Positions 28,220 to 35,491 of a stretch of 44,099 nt of DNA are shown here, in pieces. The position numbers were made by a program, and so were the translations under genes. The notes beneath the pieces are model-generated. The model was not told the origin of the DNA, did no database searches, and saw nothing but the letters and a program-made list of their open reading frames with translations. Within the stretch, counting starts at the first letter, position 1. Every line of letters begins with the position of its first letter. The DNA is taken from NCBI RefSeq assembly GCF_030757795.1, contig NZ_JAUQWH010000067.1, positions 1 through 44,099 of the forward strand, in the 5' to 3' direction. Source of the stretch: Actinoplanes oryzae. GTDB taxonomy: Bacteria > Actinomycetota > Actinomycetes > Mycobacteriales > Micromonosporaceae.

Positions 28220-31200
28220 TCAGGACTCGCTGATCAGCTCGGCCCCGAAGGCGTCCCGCAGCAACTGCACCGCCTGCGCCTCACTGCTCTTGCGCGCGGT
28301 CTTCTCGTCGATGACGTCGTCCAGCGGCTCGTCGCCCGGGTCGAACCCCTCGTACGCCCCGTCGGCGCGCGCCGGCCCGTCGTACTCGGGATCGTAAGGA
28401 GCCTCCTCCGTCGGCGACCCGTCCGACCAGGTGCCCGTGGCGCCCGCCCCCGCCGCGGCTCGGCCGGCGCTCTGGGCCCGGGCCGCCGCCACGGCCGCCG
28501 CCGCCCGGCTGGGCGCCTTGTCGGATGCCGGGGCGGTCGCCTTGGCTCCGGCGCTCGCCGTGGGCGCGGCTGCCTGGGTCGACCCGGCGCCCGCTGCCCG
28601 CGCGGCTCCCGGGGCGGTTGCGGCGCCCGCTGCCCGCGCGGCCGCTGCCCGTGCCGCCGCTATCGCGCTGCTGGCCGCGCTCGCCGGAGCCGATGCCGTG
28701 GGGGCCGCACCCGCCGGTTTTGTCGGAGCCGAGCTCATCGGAGTGACGCTCGCCGGGGCCGTGCTCACCGGAGCCGCGCTCGCCGGGGCCGTGCTCACCG
28801 GAGCGGCGCTCGCCGGGGCGGCTGCCGCCGGGACCGGGCTCGTCGGGGCTGCGGCGTATCCGGGAGCCGGGCTCACCGGGGACGGACCGCTCTGCGCAAC
28901 CGCGGGCGGGGCGCTCTGCGGGGCTGCGGAGCTCCCCGGCGAATCGAGAGAAGAGATGGCGGGCGAAGCGGGCGCCTGAGAGCCGGGGCGGACGGGCTCG
29001 GGCCACTCGTCGTCGTCCTCGGGCTCCGGCTCGGCGCTCCCGCCCGGCGCCGGCGTGGACACGGCGAGCCCGCCCGGGCGAACCGGCTCCGGCCACCCGC
29101 CGTCGTCATCATCGGCGGCAGTCGTCCCGCCCGCGGCGGCTCCCGCAGGCGCTGCCGGGCGTGCACCCTCCCGGCCGCGGGCGGGAGCGGCCTGCGAGAC
29201 GGCCTCGCGGCTGCGGGCCGGCGCACTCTCGGCGGTCCGGGCACGCGGGGCCGCACTGCGGTCGGGGACGCTCTCGCCCTGGGCCTCCCGAGCGGCACCA
29301 CTCTGCGGGCCGCCCGGCGGAGGACCCTGCGGCCGGCGAGGTGCCGAGCCACCGCCGCCCCCCTCGCCCGCGACGTCGCACCGGATCTGCCAACGGCCGC
29401 CGAGCGCCTCGTAGAGCGCGTCCGAGATCAGCCCGGGATCCGCGGCCACCATCCGGGCGTGCGCCGGGAAGCGGAACGTCAGAACGACGGTCTGCCCCTC
29501 CAGCTCCCGCACCGTCGCCCCCTGCGCGAGCGCGGCGATCTTCTTGCTCTTCCGCCCCACCGTCGAGATGATCTCCGGCCACACCTCCCGGATCGAGGCG
29601 GCGGTCAACTGCCCCGGCACAGCAGGCGGAGCCGCCTCGGTCTCCCAGGCGTCCTCCGGCGCATCCGGCATCACTCCCGCCGGCGCCCCCGACACACCAG
29701 TCGGCGCCGCGGACGCCGGCGCCGCGGACGCACGCGCTCCGGCAGCGAGCCCGCCGGAAACAGCAGCGGCCGAAGTCGGCACAGCAGCAGGCGCCCCCGA
29801 AACGGGCTGGCCGGACGCCGACGCGGGCGCAGCCGAAGCAGGCACGGCCGAGGCGGGCGCGGGCGCGGCAGGCACGGCGGACGCGGGGGCGGCGGACGCG
29901 GGGGCGGCGGACGCGGGGGCGGCGGACGCGGGGGCGGCGGGCGCGGGGGCGGCGGGCGCGGCCGGAGGTGTCGACACCGCGGCGGGAGCCGACACGGCCG
30001 CGGCGAACGCCGGATCGTCGTCGTCCCACGGCGGGGCCATGTCCTCGTCCGGCGGCACCAGGTCGTCGAGCCCGTCGAAGTCCGGCGCACCCGAGACCGG
30101 CGCCACCACAGGTGCGCCACTCACCGGACTCACCGACCCGCCCGGCACCGGCGGCACGGATCCCGGCGCAACCCCCGCAGCGCCAGCCGCAACCGGCGCA
30201 GCCGATGCTGCCGATGGGGCAGACGCCGCCGGTGCAGCCGTAGGAGCAGAAGACACTGGCGCAGCGGCCATCGGAGCAGACGACACTGGCGCAGCCGTCA
30301 CAGGAGCTGAGGCCGCGGAAGCCGCTGGCGCCCCAGGAGCCGCCGGGGCCGCACTGCCCGCGGGGCCCGATCGCCTCGACGCCGCAGCCTTGGCCGCCGC
30401 CCGGGCCGCGGAGATGCCGCCCCCGGAAGCGGCCGGCGCCCCCGGTGCCTCGCTCACCGGAGCGGCAGGCACACCGGCGGACGGCGCGGCGGGCATCGGG
30501 GCAGCGGCCGGAGGCGTGAGGTCGGCGTCACCGGAAAGGGTGAGCCGCCGCTCCATCCGCTCGAGGCGCTGCAGCAGGGCCCCGGTCGAATCCTCCGCCC
30601 CGGGCAGCAACATCCGGGCGGTGACCAGCTCCAGCAGCAGCCGGGGCGCCGTCGTGCCGCGCATCTCGACCAGGCCGTTGTGCACGATGTCGGCGCAGCG
30701 GGAGAGGGTGGCCGGGCCGAGGCGGGTGGCCTGGGCGCCCATCTGCTCGAGCTGGTCGGCCGGGCCGTCGATGAGGCCCTTGGTGACGGCGTCGGGGACC
30801 TGCTGGAGCACGATCAGGTCGCGGAAGCGCTCGAGCAGATCGGAGGCGAAGCGCCGGGGGTCGTGGCCGGCCTCGGCGACGCGGTCGATCGTCTGGTAGG
30901 CGGCGGCGCCGTCGCCCGCGGCGAGGGCGTCGCACATCTCGTCGATGAGGGTGACGTCGGTGACGCCGAGCAGGGCGACCGCCCGGGCGTAGCTGACGCC
31001 CTCGGGCCCGGCTCCGGCGATGAGCTGGTCGAGCACCGAGAGGGTGTCTCGGGCGCTGCCGCCACCCGCGCGGACCACCAGCGGGAACACCGCCGGGTCG
31101 ACGTGGATGCCCTCGGCCTCGGTCAGCTGCTGCAGGTACGGCCGGAGCGTCGCGGGCGGGATCAGCCGGAACGGATAGTGGTGCGTCCGCGACTTGATCG

Positions 31201-31696
31201 TGCCGAGCACCTTGTCGGGCTCGGTCGTGGCGAAGATGAACTTGACGTACTCCGGCGGCTCCTCGACGAGCTTGAGCAGCGCGTTGAAGCCGGCCGACGA
31301 GACCATGTGCGCCTCGTCGATCACGTAGATCTTGTAGCGGCTGCTCGCCGGGGCGAAGAACGCCTTCTCCCGGAGGTCGCGCGCGTCGTCCACACCGCCG
31401 TGGCTGGCCGCGTCGATCTCGATGACGTCGATCGAGCCGGCGCCGTCGTTGGCCAGCGACTTGCACGAGGCGCACACCCCGCACGGCTCCGGGGTGGGAC
31501 CCTGCTCACAGTTCAGCGAGCGGGCCAGGATCCGGGCGCTTGAGGTCTTGCCGCAGCCACGCGGCCCGGAGAACAGGTAGGCATGGTTGAGCCGCCCGCT
31601 GCGCAACGCCTGCGACAGCGGCTCGGTGACGTGCTCCTGCCCGATGACCTCGGCGAACGTGCGGGGCCGATACTTGCGGTAGAGGGCCAGTGCCAC
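28220..31696 (-). CDS. dnaX: DNA polymerase III subunits gamma and tau, with giant Ala/Pro-rich linkers
   Basis: This 1158-residue clamp-loader ATPase is unusually long; I would expect well under 1000 residues. Residues 1-365 are the standard core: Walker A GPRGCGKT (44-51), zinc cysteines 63, 72, 75 and 78, DEAH (127-130). Two low-complexity regions rich in Ala, Pro, Ser and Val (about 390-690 and 770-1110) flank a conserved globular segment (about 692-770, QLTAASIREVWPEIIS). The conserved acidic C-terminus ends LLRDAFGAELISES. The linkers carry 15-bp and 30-bp DNA tandem repeats. Start GTG 31696 has GGAGGCAGGAG upstream; a promoter is visible at 31723-31751. Confidence 0.95.
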   Translation of the reverse strand: MALALYRKYRPRTFAEVIGQEHVTEPLSQALRSGRLNHAYLFSGPRGCGKTSSARILARSLNCEQGPTPEPCGVCASCKSLANDGAGSIDVIEIDAASHGGVDDARDLREKAFFAPASSRYKIYVIDEAHMVSSAGFNALLKLVEEPPEYVKFIFATTEPDKVLGTIKSRTHHYPFRLIPPATLRPYLQQLTEAEGIHVDPAVFPLVVRAGGGSARDTLSVLDQLIAGAGPEGVSYARAVALLGVTDVTLIDEMCDALAAGDGAAAYQTIDRVAEAGHDPRRFASDLLERFRDLIVLQQVPDAVTKGLIDGPADQLEQMGAQATRLGPATLSRCADIVHNGLVEMRGTTAPRLLLELVTARMLLPGAEDSTGALLQRLERMERRLTLSGDADLTPPAAAPMPAAPSAGVPAAPVSEAPGAPAASGGGISAARAAAKAAASRRSGPAGSAAPAAPGAPAASAASAPVTAAPVSSAPMAAAPVSSAPTAAPAASAPSAASAAPVAAGAAGVAPGSVPPVPGGSVSPVSGAPVVAPVSGAPDFDGLDDLVPPDEDMAPPWDDDDPAFAAAVSAPAAVSTPPAAPAAPAPAAPASAAPASAAPASAAPASAVPAAPAPASAVPASAAPASASGQPVSGAPAAVPTSAAAVSGGLAAGARASAAPASAAPTGVSGAPAGVMPDAPEDAWETEAAPPAVPGQLTAASIREVWPEIISTVGRKSKKIAALAQGATVRELEGQTVVLTFRFPAHARMVAADPGLISDALYEALGGRWQIRCDVAGEGGGGGSAPRRPQGPPPGGPQSGAAREAQGESVPDRSAAPRARTAESAPARSREAVSQAAPARGREGARPAAPAGAAAGGTTAADDDDGGWPEPVRPGGLAVSTPAPGGSAEPEPEDDDEWPEPVRPGSQAPASPAISSLDSPGSSAAPQSAPPAVAQSGPSPVSPAPGYAAAPTSPVPAAAAPASAAPVSTAPASAAPVSTAPASVTPMSSAPTKPAGAAPTASAPASAASSAIAAARAAAARAAGAATAPGAARAAGAGSTQAAAPTASAGAKATAPASDKAPSRAAAAVAAARAQSAGRAAAGAGATGTWSDGSPTEEAPYDPEYDGPARADGAYEGFDPGDEPLDDVIDEKTARKSSEAQAVQLLRDAFGAELISES
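28748..28807. repeat. 30-bp in-frame tandem repeat inside dnaX
   Basis: Two near-identical 30-bp copies (one base differs) with a partial third copy encode alternating APASAAPVST blocks in the second low-complexity linker. Being a multiple of three, unit gain or loss keeps the frame. Confidence 0.85.
29876..29935. repeat. 15-bp in-frame tandem repeat inside dnaX
   Basis: GGCGGACGCGGGGGC occurs four times exactly, with a fifth one-base variant at 29936-29950. It encodes repeated Ala-Ser/Pro-Ala pentads in the first low-complexity linker. Confidence 0.9.
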
Positions 31697-31722
31697 TCCT
31701 GCCTCCTCTGGACGACCGCGCC

Positions 31723-31751
31723 ATTCTCCGTCGAGGGTGTGACATCGACAA
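31723..31751 (-). promoter_or_regulatory. Promoter of dnaX
   Basis: On the minus strand TTGTCG (31746-31751) and GAGAAT (31723-31728) are separated by exactly 17 bp and lie 26 nt before the dnaX GTG. This would give dnaX a promoter independent of the SRP RNA upstream. Confidence 0.5.
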
Positions 31752-31757
31752 ACAAGC

Positions 31758-31777
31758 GGGGCCCAAATGAGGACCCC
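31758..31777 (-). terminator. Terminator of the SRP RNA
   Basis: On the transcribed strand GGGGTCC pairs with GGGCCCC (7 bp with G-T pairs) around TCATTT, followed by GCTTGTTTG. It coincides with the 3' end of the SRP RNA and precedes the dnaX promoter. Confidence 0.55.
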
Positions 31778-31858
31778 CCGTGCACCCGCCAGAGCCCGCT
31801 TATCCTTGCTGCCTTCCGGCCCTGGGGAGGTTCACGGGATACACGCCGCACGAGGGGC
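31772..31858 (-). ncRNA. ffs: Signal recognition particle RNA, small bacterial type (4.5S)
   Basis: The minus strand contains the conserved SRP domain IV loop as GGGCCGGAAGGCAGCAAGG, flanked by complementary arms. The outer helix pairs CCCCTCGTGC (31857-31848) with GCACGGGGGG (31783-31774). The RNA binds Ffh to target membrane proteins. The ends are uncertain by a few bases. A TAGGCT -10 box (31866-31871) lies about 8 nt upstream of the 5' end. Location upstream of dnaX agrees with other actinobacteria. Confidence 0.9.
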
Positions 31859-31865
31859 TGCCGAC

Positions 31866-31935
31866 AGCCTACCCAACCCCTCCGGCACCCCGGAGGGCGG
31901 TCCCGGCGAAAGCGGCTGGACGGGTTCTGTAAGCT
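31866..31935. promoter_or_regulatory. Divergent promoters of SRP RNA and tRNA-Ser(GGA)
   Basis: TAGGCT on the minus strand (31866-31871) precedes the SRP RNA by about 8 nt. TAAGCT on the plus strand (31930-31935) ends 7 nt before the first base of tRNA-Ser. -35 boxes are weak. Between them CCTCCGG (31879-31885) and CCGGAGG (31890-31896) form a perfect 7-bp hairpin with a CACC loop, whose role here is unclear. Confidence 0.45.
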
Positions 31936-31942
31936 GTCCGAC

Positions 31943-32030
31943 GGAGGATTCGCCTAGAGGCCTAGGGCGCACGCTTGGAAAGCGTGTTGGGTTCACACCC
32001 TCACGAGTTCGAATCTCGTATCCTCCGCCA
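31943..32030 (+). tRNA. tRNA-Ser (anticodon GGA)
   Basis: Class II cloverleaf: acceptor GGAGGAT pairs with ATCCTCC, anticodon stem CACGC/GCGTG encloses TTGGAAA (anticodon GGA), a long variable arm (TTGGGTTCACACCCTC) follows, and the T-loop contains GAGTTCGAATCTC. Discriminator G and CCA are encoded. The gene probably begins at the transcription start, with TAAGCT 7 nt upstream. Confidence 0.96.
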
Positions 32031-32071
32031 GCTCCCCGGGGTGCCACCACGGCAGCCCCGGAGGCATCCGG

Positions 32072-32104
32072 AAGGCCGGGACCGCAACCGCGGGACCCGG
32101 CCTT
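32072..32104 (+). terminator. Rho-independent terminator of tRNA-Ser(GGA)
   Basis: AAGGCCGGG and CCCGGCCTT form a perfect 9-bp stem with a partly self-paired loop, followed within 6 nt by TTTT (32110-32113). It begins 42 nt after the tRNA. Confidence 0.75.
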
Positions 32105-32379
32105 CGGCATTTTCCGGCCCGCCCGCAGCACCCGCAAGGCCGAAAGCCGCCCACAGCGAAAGCCGCCCACAGCGAAGGACGGCCGCAAGGCGCGCGAGGC
32201 CGGGAAGCGATGCGCAGAACGCCCGGGAAAATCCAGCAAAGGCGAGTACGGCCCCTGAGAGGGACCCCCACGGCGCGTAATCCGGCTTACCTTGCGCGAT
32301 CTGGACGGACGCCGTGTGCGCCGCCGATCGCCCATCCGGATCTAGGCTGAACCCTCCCAACCAGGACGAAAGCGATGCC
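32105..32379. other. Gap between tRNA-Ser terminator and the STAS gene
   Basis: No gene is supported here. It contains a 16-bp tandem duplication (32141-32172) and, near its right end, TAGGCT (32343-32348), the likely -10 of the STAS gene, with GATC and AT-richer bases around it. Confidence 0.5.
32141..32172. repeat. Two perfect tandem copies of a 16-bp unit
   Basis: CGAAAGCCGCCCACAG is repeated exactly once, followed by a partial third copy (CGAAGG). It lies just after the tRNA-Ser terminator and is non-coding. Confidence 0.85.
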
Positions 32380-32721
32380 ATGCTGGCCACAGTGAATGAT
32401 CACCGTTCCGATGTCGCCGTCTTGCGTCTGACCGGCGAGCTCGACTCGGACACCGCCCCCAAGCTGCACCTCCTCCTCGCGGAGCTGCTCGAGAGACCCG
32501 TGCCGCGAATCGTCGTCGACCTGTCGGGCCTGAAGTTCTGCGACTCCGTGGGGCTCAGCGCCTTCATCACGGCGAAGCAGGTGATCACCGCCCGCGGCGG
32601 CTGGATGAGCTTCGCCGGCGCCAGCCGCTTCGTGGTCGACCTGCTCGACACCGTCGGCCTGAACCGCTACTTCGCGATCTTCGCCGAGGTGGACGACGCG
32701 ATCGCAGCCGCCCAGCTGTAA
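32380..32721 (+). CDS. STAS-domain anti-sigma factor antagonist
   Basis: This 113-residue cytosolic protein is of the SpoIIAA/RsbV type, which frees a sigma factor by binding its anti-sigma kinase. It has the fold's strand pattern and the phosphorylation-site motif FCDSVGLSAF, with the serine of DS normally phosphorylated by the partner kinase. The ATG at 32380 is in frame and preceded by AGGACGAAAG; the ATG at 32375 is out of frame. TAGGCT (32343-32348) is the probable -10. No anti-sigma kinase or sigma factor is adjacent, so it is an orphan. Confidence 0.92.
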   Translation: MLATVNDHRSDVAVLRLTGELDSDTAPKLHLLLAELLERPVPRIVVDLSGLKFCDSVGLSAFITAKQVITARGGWMSFAGASRFVVDLLDTVGLNRYFAIFAEVDDAIAAAQL

Positions 32722-32839
32722 AGAAGTCGACCGCAAGGACGCCCGGCCGGCGCGAGCAACGCCGTGGGCACAGTGCCCCAGCGAAAACAGAGCCCTCGCT
32801 CAGGTGGCGCACAGGCGGGCGACGGAGGCTGAAAAGACG

Positions 32840-32872
32840 ACCGAGCCGGATCCACAGGGGACCCGGCTCGGT
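32840..32872. terminator. Bidirectional terminator hairpin
   Basis: ACCGAGCCGG (32840-32849) and CCGGCTCGGT (32863-32872) form a perfect 10-bp stem. It lies between the STAS gene and the convergent 69-residue gene and can serve both. The 118 bases between the STAS stop and the stem hold nothing I can support. Confidence 0.65.
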
Positions 32873-32929
32873 GTCATGGTCGGCTGGCCGAGAGAGGAAG
32901 CATGCGGCGCAGCCCGGCTCCTGGCGTCC

Positions 32930-33139
32930 TCAGATCTGACGCCACCGCCAGCGTGGTCCGCGCCACGCGTCGGCCAGGATCAGCGCGGAGGCCTTTCCCG
33001 GACACTGCTGCACCTTCGACTTGCCCGCGGGACCGCCCATCTGGGCTTCGACTTCCCAGACCTCGCCGTCGGTGCGGACGTAGACGTCACGGCGTGCGAG
33101 CCTGACGTCACCATTCCACCAGTGCTGCTCAACTCTCAC
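32930..33139 (-). CDS. Small conserved-looking protein of unknown function
   Basis: This 69-residue protein is rich in Trp, Arg and Val (MRVEQHWWNGDVRLARRDVY at the start, ILADAWRGPRWRW at the end) with a strongly alternating beta pattern. I recognise no domain, but I believe similar short proteins are common in Micromonosporaceae. GTG 33139 is chosen because TAAAGT (33146-33151 on this strand) ends exactly 6 nt upstream, a leaderless arrangement shared by several genes here. Confidence 0.65.
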   Translation of the reverse strand: MRVEQHWWNGDVRLARRDVYVRTDGEVWEVEAQMGGPAGKSKVQQCPGKASALILADAWRGPRWRWRQI

Positions 33140-33148
33140 ACGTCGACT

Positions 33149-33247
33149 TTATGACAGACATCGAAGCTGGCGCTCGGGGCAAATCTGTGAATGTTCCTCA
33201 CCGGTCAGCCGAACGGTGATGTCCGATCCGGTGGTTTTGGGAGCCAT
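33149..33247 (-). CDS. Candidate 32-residue micro-ORF
   Basis: An ATG at 33247 opens a 32-residue frame (MAPKTTGSDITVRLTGEEHS and 12 more) that stops 9 nt before the next gene. Third positions are less GC-biased than in neighbours. A TAATAT -10 (33267-33272 on this strand) lies 19 nt upstream. Its TAA stop overlaps the -10 box of the next gene. It may be a short leader, a decayed gene start or chance. Confidence 0.3.
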   Translation of the reverse strand: MAPKTTGSDITVRLTGEEHSQICPERQLRCLS

Positions 33248-33266
33248 GACTTGCGTCACGCCGTCA

Positions 33267-33272
33267 TATTAG
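33267..33272 (-). promoter_or_regulatory. Consensus-like -10 box TAATAT
   Basis: TAATAT on the minus strand is the most AT-rich hexamer of its region, with CAGTGT 17 bp upstream as a weak -35. It would transcribe the micro-ORF and the 69-residue gene. The remaining gap up to the UspA gene end at 33374 has no other supportable feature. Confidence 0.35.
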
Positions 33273-33373
33273 GGCGGCGCTCGAAATGACACTGTGAGTA
33301 GTTGTCGCAGGTAGCGAACGTGATCATCGTGCCGCGAAACGACGCCGACACGTCACTGTCATCTGACCGGCCG

Positions 33374-33820
33374 TCATGGGAGCGAGTCCAGGCGCGGCGG
33401 AGCGGCCGGCCAGACCAACATCACCCGGCACGGTGCGTGGTCAACGACAAATCGGGCCGATTTCCCCAAACTTCGCGGACCCAGCCGACTCTGCTCACCG
33501 TCCCGGGCCAGGACAAGGAGGTCGGCTCCTGCGCAGGCTGTCACCACTTCGTGATCGGGTCGCCCACGCAGAGTGAGAGTGTCGGCATCCCGGGCGAGCC
33601 GCGCCCGCGCCGCCTCGAACAGCCGGACCTCGGCACCGGCGAGCAACTCCGCCGGATCCGCCCCGGCGAGCCGGCCCAGCAGTCCCGCCGATCCGCTCAG
33701 CGCCGCCTCGGTGCCGACGTCGACCACGTGCATCAGCGTGATGTCTGCCGCCGGGAAGTCGCGGGCAGCGTCCACGCACGCCTCCCACGTGCCCTCGGTG
33801 AGCCACACCAGAATCCTCAT
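33374..33820 (-). CDS. Universal stress protein (UspA family)
   Basis: This 148-residue single-domain Usp protein begins RILVWLTEGTWEACVDAA and ends with DLLVLAR, a run of charged residues and GPRSLGKSARFVVDHAPC. The last part is the ATP-binding motif (Gly-x2-Gly-x9-Ser/Asn) in modified form, so nucleotide binding is possible but not certain. The ATG at 33820 overlaps the stop of the upstream permease (ATGA), indicating coupled translation and a likely regulatory role on that transporter. Confidence 0.87.
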   Translation of the reverse strand: MRILVWLTEGTWEACVDAARDFPAADITLMHVVDVGTEAALSGSAGLLGRLAGADPAELLAGAEVRLFEAARARLARDADTLTLRGRPDHEVVTACAGADLLVLARDGEQSRLGPRSLGKSARFVVDHAPCRVMLVWPAAPPRLDSLP

Positions 33821-35043
33821 AATCCCGACACTCGCAGACTCAGCCACAGCGACACCACCCCCGCCAGCAGACAAGCGGGCACCGTGAGGGCCCCGAGCCG
33901 CAGGAACTCCCCGGTCACCGGCGGCTGCCCGCGGCCGTGCAGGATGCGCCGCCAGAGGAGGGTCGCCAGCGAGCCCACGTACGTCAGATTGGGTCCGATG
34001 TTCGCCCCCAGCAGCACCGCCAGCACCAGCCCCGGCGAGTGCGCGGCGAGCGGGAGCAGCATCAGCGTCGCGGGGAGATTGTTCAGCACATTCGCGAGTA
34101 CGGCCGCCAGCCCCGCCATCAGCAGCAGCCCGAGCAGATCGGCGTGGTGCGGGGCCACCCGGTCCACCACGTCACCGAAGCCGCTGCGGCTCACCGCCAG
34201 CACCACGACGCCGAGCGCGAGCACGAAGAGACAGAAGCCCGGGTTGGCCTGCCGGACGAGCGTACGTACGGGCTGCCGCTCCCGCACGGCCAGCACGACC
34301 GCCCCCGCGAGCGCCACCCACGCGGGGTGCACGCCCACCGGCCCGGCCGCCGCGAACCCGGCCAGCGTCACACCCAGCACCACGAGCGCGAACCGTGGCG
34401 CCGGCTCCCGCGGCACGTCCACGGTGTGCGCCGGCGTGTCCAGGTCGTCGGCGAAGAACCGGCGCAGCACCAGGTACTCGACCGCGATCACGGCCAGCCA
34501 CGGCAACGCCATGAGCCCCGCGAACGCCAGGAACGACAGCCCCGCCGCGGACATCGCCAGCAGGTTCGTGAGGTTGGAGACGGGCAGCAGGAGCGAGGCC
34601 GAGTTGGCCAGGTGGTTGCAGGCGTAGACGTGCGGCTTCGGACGTACGCCCAGGGTGGAAGCCGTGGCGAAGACCACCGGGGTGAGCAGGACGACCGTCG
34701 CGTCCAGGCTGAGCGCCGCCGTCACCGCCGACGCGATGACGAACACGATGCCGAGCAGCCGCCGCGGTGAGCCCCGGCTCCAGCGCGCGGCCGTCGCCCC
34801 GGCGTAGCGGAAGACGCCGGCCTCGTCCGCGAGGTACGCGAGCAGCAGCACCGCAGCGAGGAACCCGACCGTGGGCCCCAGCTCGCCCAGCTCGTGCAGC
34901 GCGTCCCGCCACGACACGAGGCCCGCGACGACCGCGACGACGGCCGCCGGCACAGCCGCCACAGCCTCGGGCAGTCCGCGGGGCCGGGCCACGGCGAAGC
35001 CGAGTACGCCGGCAAGCAGCACGAGAGAAAAGACAGTGATCAC
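33817..35043 (-). CDS. SLC13/ArsB-type membrane transporter
   Basis: This 408-residue integral membrane protein has about eleven hydrophobic segments and fits the ion-transporter superfamily containing ArsB, CitMHS and NhaD. Recognisable are LSLDATVVLLTPVV and, late in the protein, NVLNNLPATLMLLPL with GANIGPNLTYVGSLATLLW, the two re-entrant-loop motifs of that superfamily. The substrate is open: arsenite, a dicarboxylate or sodium. No ArsR or ArsC is nearby, so arsenic is not favoured by context. GTG 35043 is chosen because the hydrophobic N-terminus begins there and anything longer overlaps the divergent glutaredoxin gene. Confidence 0.8.
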   Translation of the reverse strand: MITVFSLVLLAGVLGFAVARPRGLPEAVAAVPAAVVAVVAGLVSWRDALHELGELGPTVGFLAAVLLLAYLADEAGVFRYAGATAARWSRGSPRRLLGIVFVIASAVTAALSLDATVVLLTPVVFATASTLGVRPKPHVYACNHLANSASLLLPVSNLTNLLAMSAAGLSFLAFAGLMALPWLAVIAVEYLVLRRFFADDLDTPAHTVDVPREPAPRFALVVLGVTLAGFAAAGPVGVHPAWVALAGAVVLAVRERQPVRTLVRQANPGFCLFVLALGVVVLAVSRSGFGDVVDRVAPHHADLLGLLLMAGLAAVLANVLNNLPATLMLLPLAAHSPGLVLAVLLGANIGPNLTYVGSLATLLWRRILHGRGQPPVTGEFLRLGALTVPACLLAGVVSLWLSLRVSGL

Positions 35044-35082
35044 CAGCAGCGCGATGTGCCCCGGTGCCCTACGGTCGAAACC

Positions 35083-35490
35083 ATGCTCCGCCGCTGGGCG
35101 CAAGCCGCCGCTCTGCTGGCTGCCGGGATCGTCCTGTTCCTCGTGTCGGGCCCGGTGCCGCTGATCCTCTTCGTGCTCCTGGCCGTCGTGGCGTCGCCGC
35201 TCGTCTTCCCGCGCTCGCTCGCCGCCGCCGAGGCCAAGCGCCGCCAGGCCACAGACGGCCGCCCGATCGTCTACTGGCGCCCGGGCTGCCCGTTCTGCCT
35301 GCGGTTGCGCACCACCCTTGGCCTTCGCTCGCGCCGGGCCCACTGGGTCGACATCTGGCAGGACCCGGAGGGCGCGGCCGACGTACGCGCGGTGGCCGGC
35401 GGCAACGAGACCGTCCCCACCGTCATCACCGTCAGCGGCGCCTTCGTCAACCCGAACCCGCGCCACCTGCGCACGACGATCGGAATCTGA
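35083..35490 (+). CDS. Membrane-tethered glutaredoxin/mycoredoxin-like protein
   Basis: This 135-residue protein has two N-terminal hydrophobic segments (about 8-22 and 26-41) and a thioredoxin-fold domain with the redox pair CPFC (residues 69-72) and the cis-proline loop VPTV (111-114). Mycoredoxins reduce mycothiol mixed disulfides; this one would work at the inner face of the membrane. TACGGT (35070-35075) ends 7 nt before the ATG, so it is probably leaderless, and the divergent permease gene starts only 39 bp away. A 2H phosphoesterase gene follows 1 nt after the stop. Confidence 0.82.
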   Translation: MLRRWAQAAALLAAGIVLFLVSGPVPLILFVLLAVVASPLVFPRSLAAAEAKRRQATDGRPIVYWRPGCPFCLRLRTTLGLRSRRAHWVDIWQDPEGAADVRAVAGGNETVPTVITVSGAFVNPNPRHLRTTIGI

Positions 35491-35491
35491 C

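Noticed and set aside
28184..30310. A 708-residue Arg/Gly-rich frame opposite dnaX
   Set aside because: It is the complement of the Ala/Pro repeats in dnaX; monotonous Arg/Gly/Ser blocks and no start region mark it as a shadow.
31697..32030. A prophage or integrative element at tRNA-Ser(GGA)
   Set aside because: The tRNA is complete with its own terminator, flanked by SRP RNA and a STAS gene, and no integrase or repeated tRNA end is present.
33817..35043. Arsenite efflux pump ArsB
   Set aside because: The fold fits, but there is no arsR, arsC or arsenic gene nearby and the superfamily has many other substrates.
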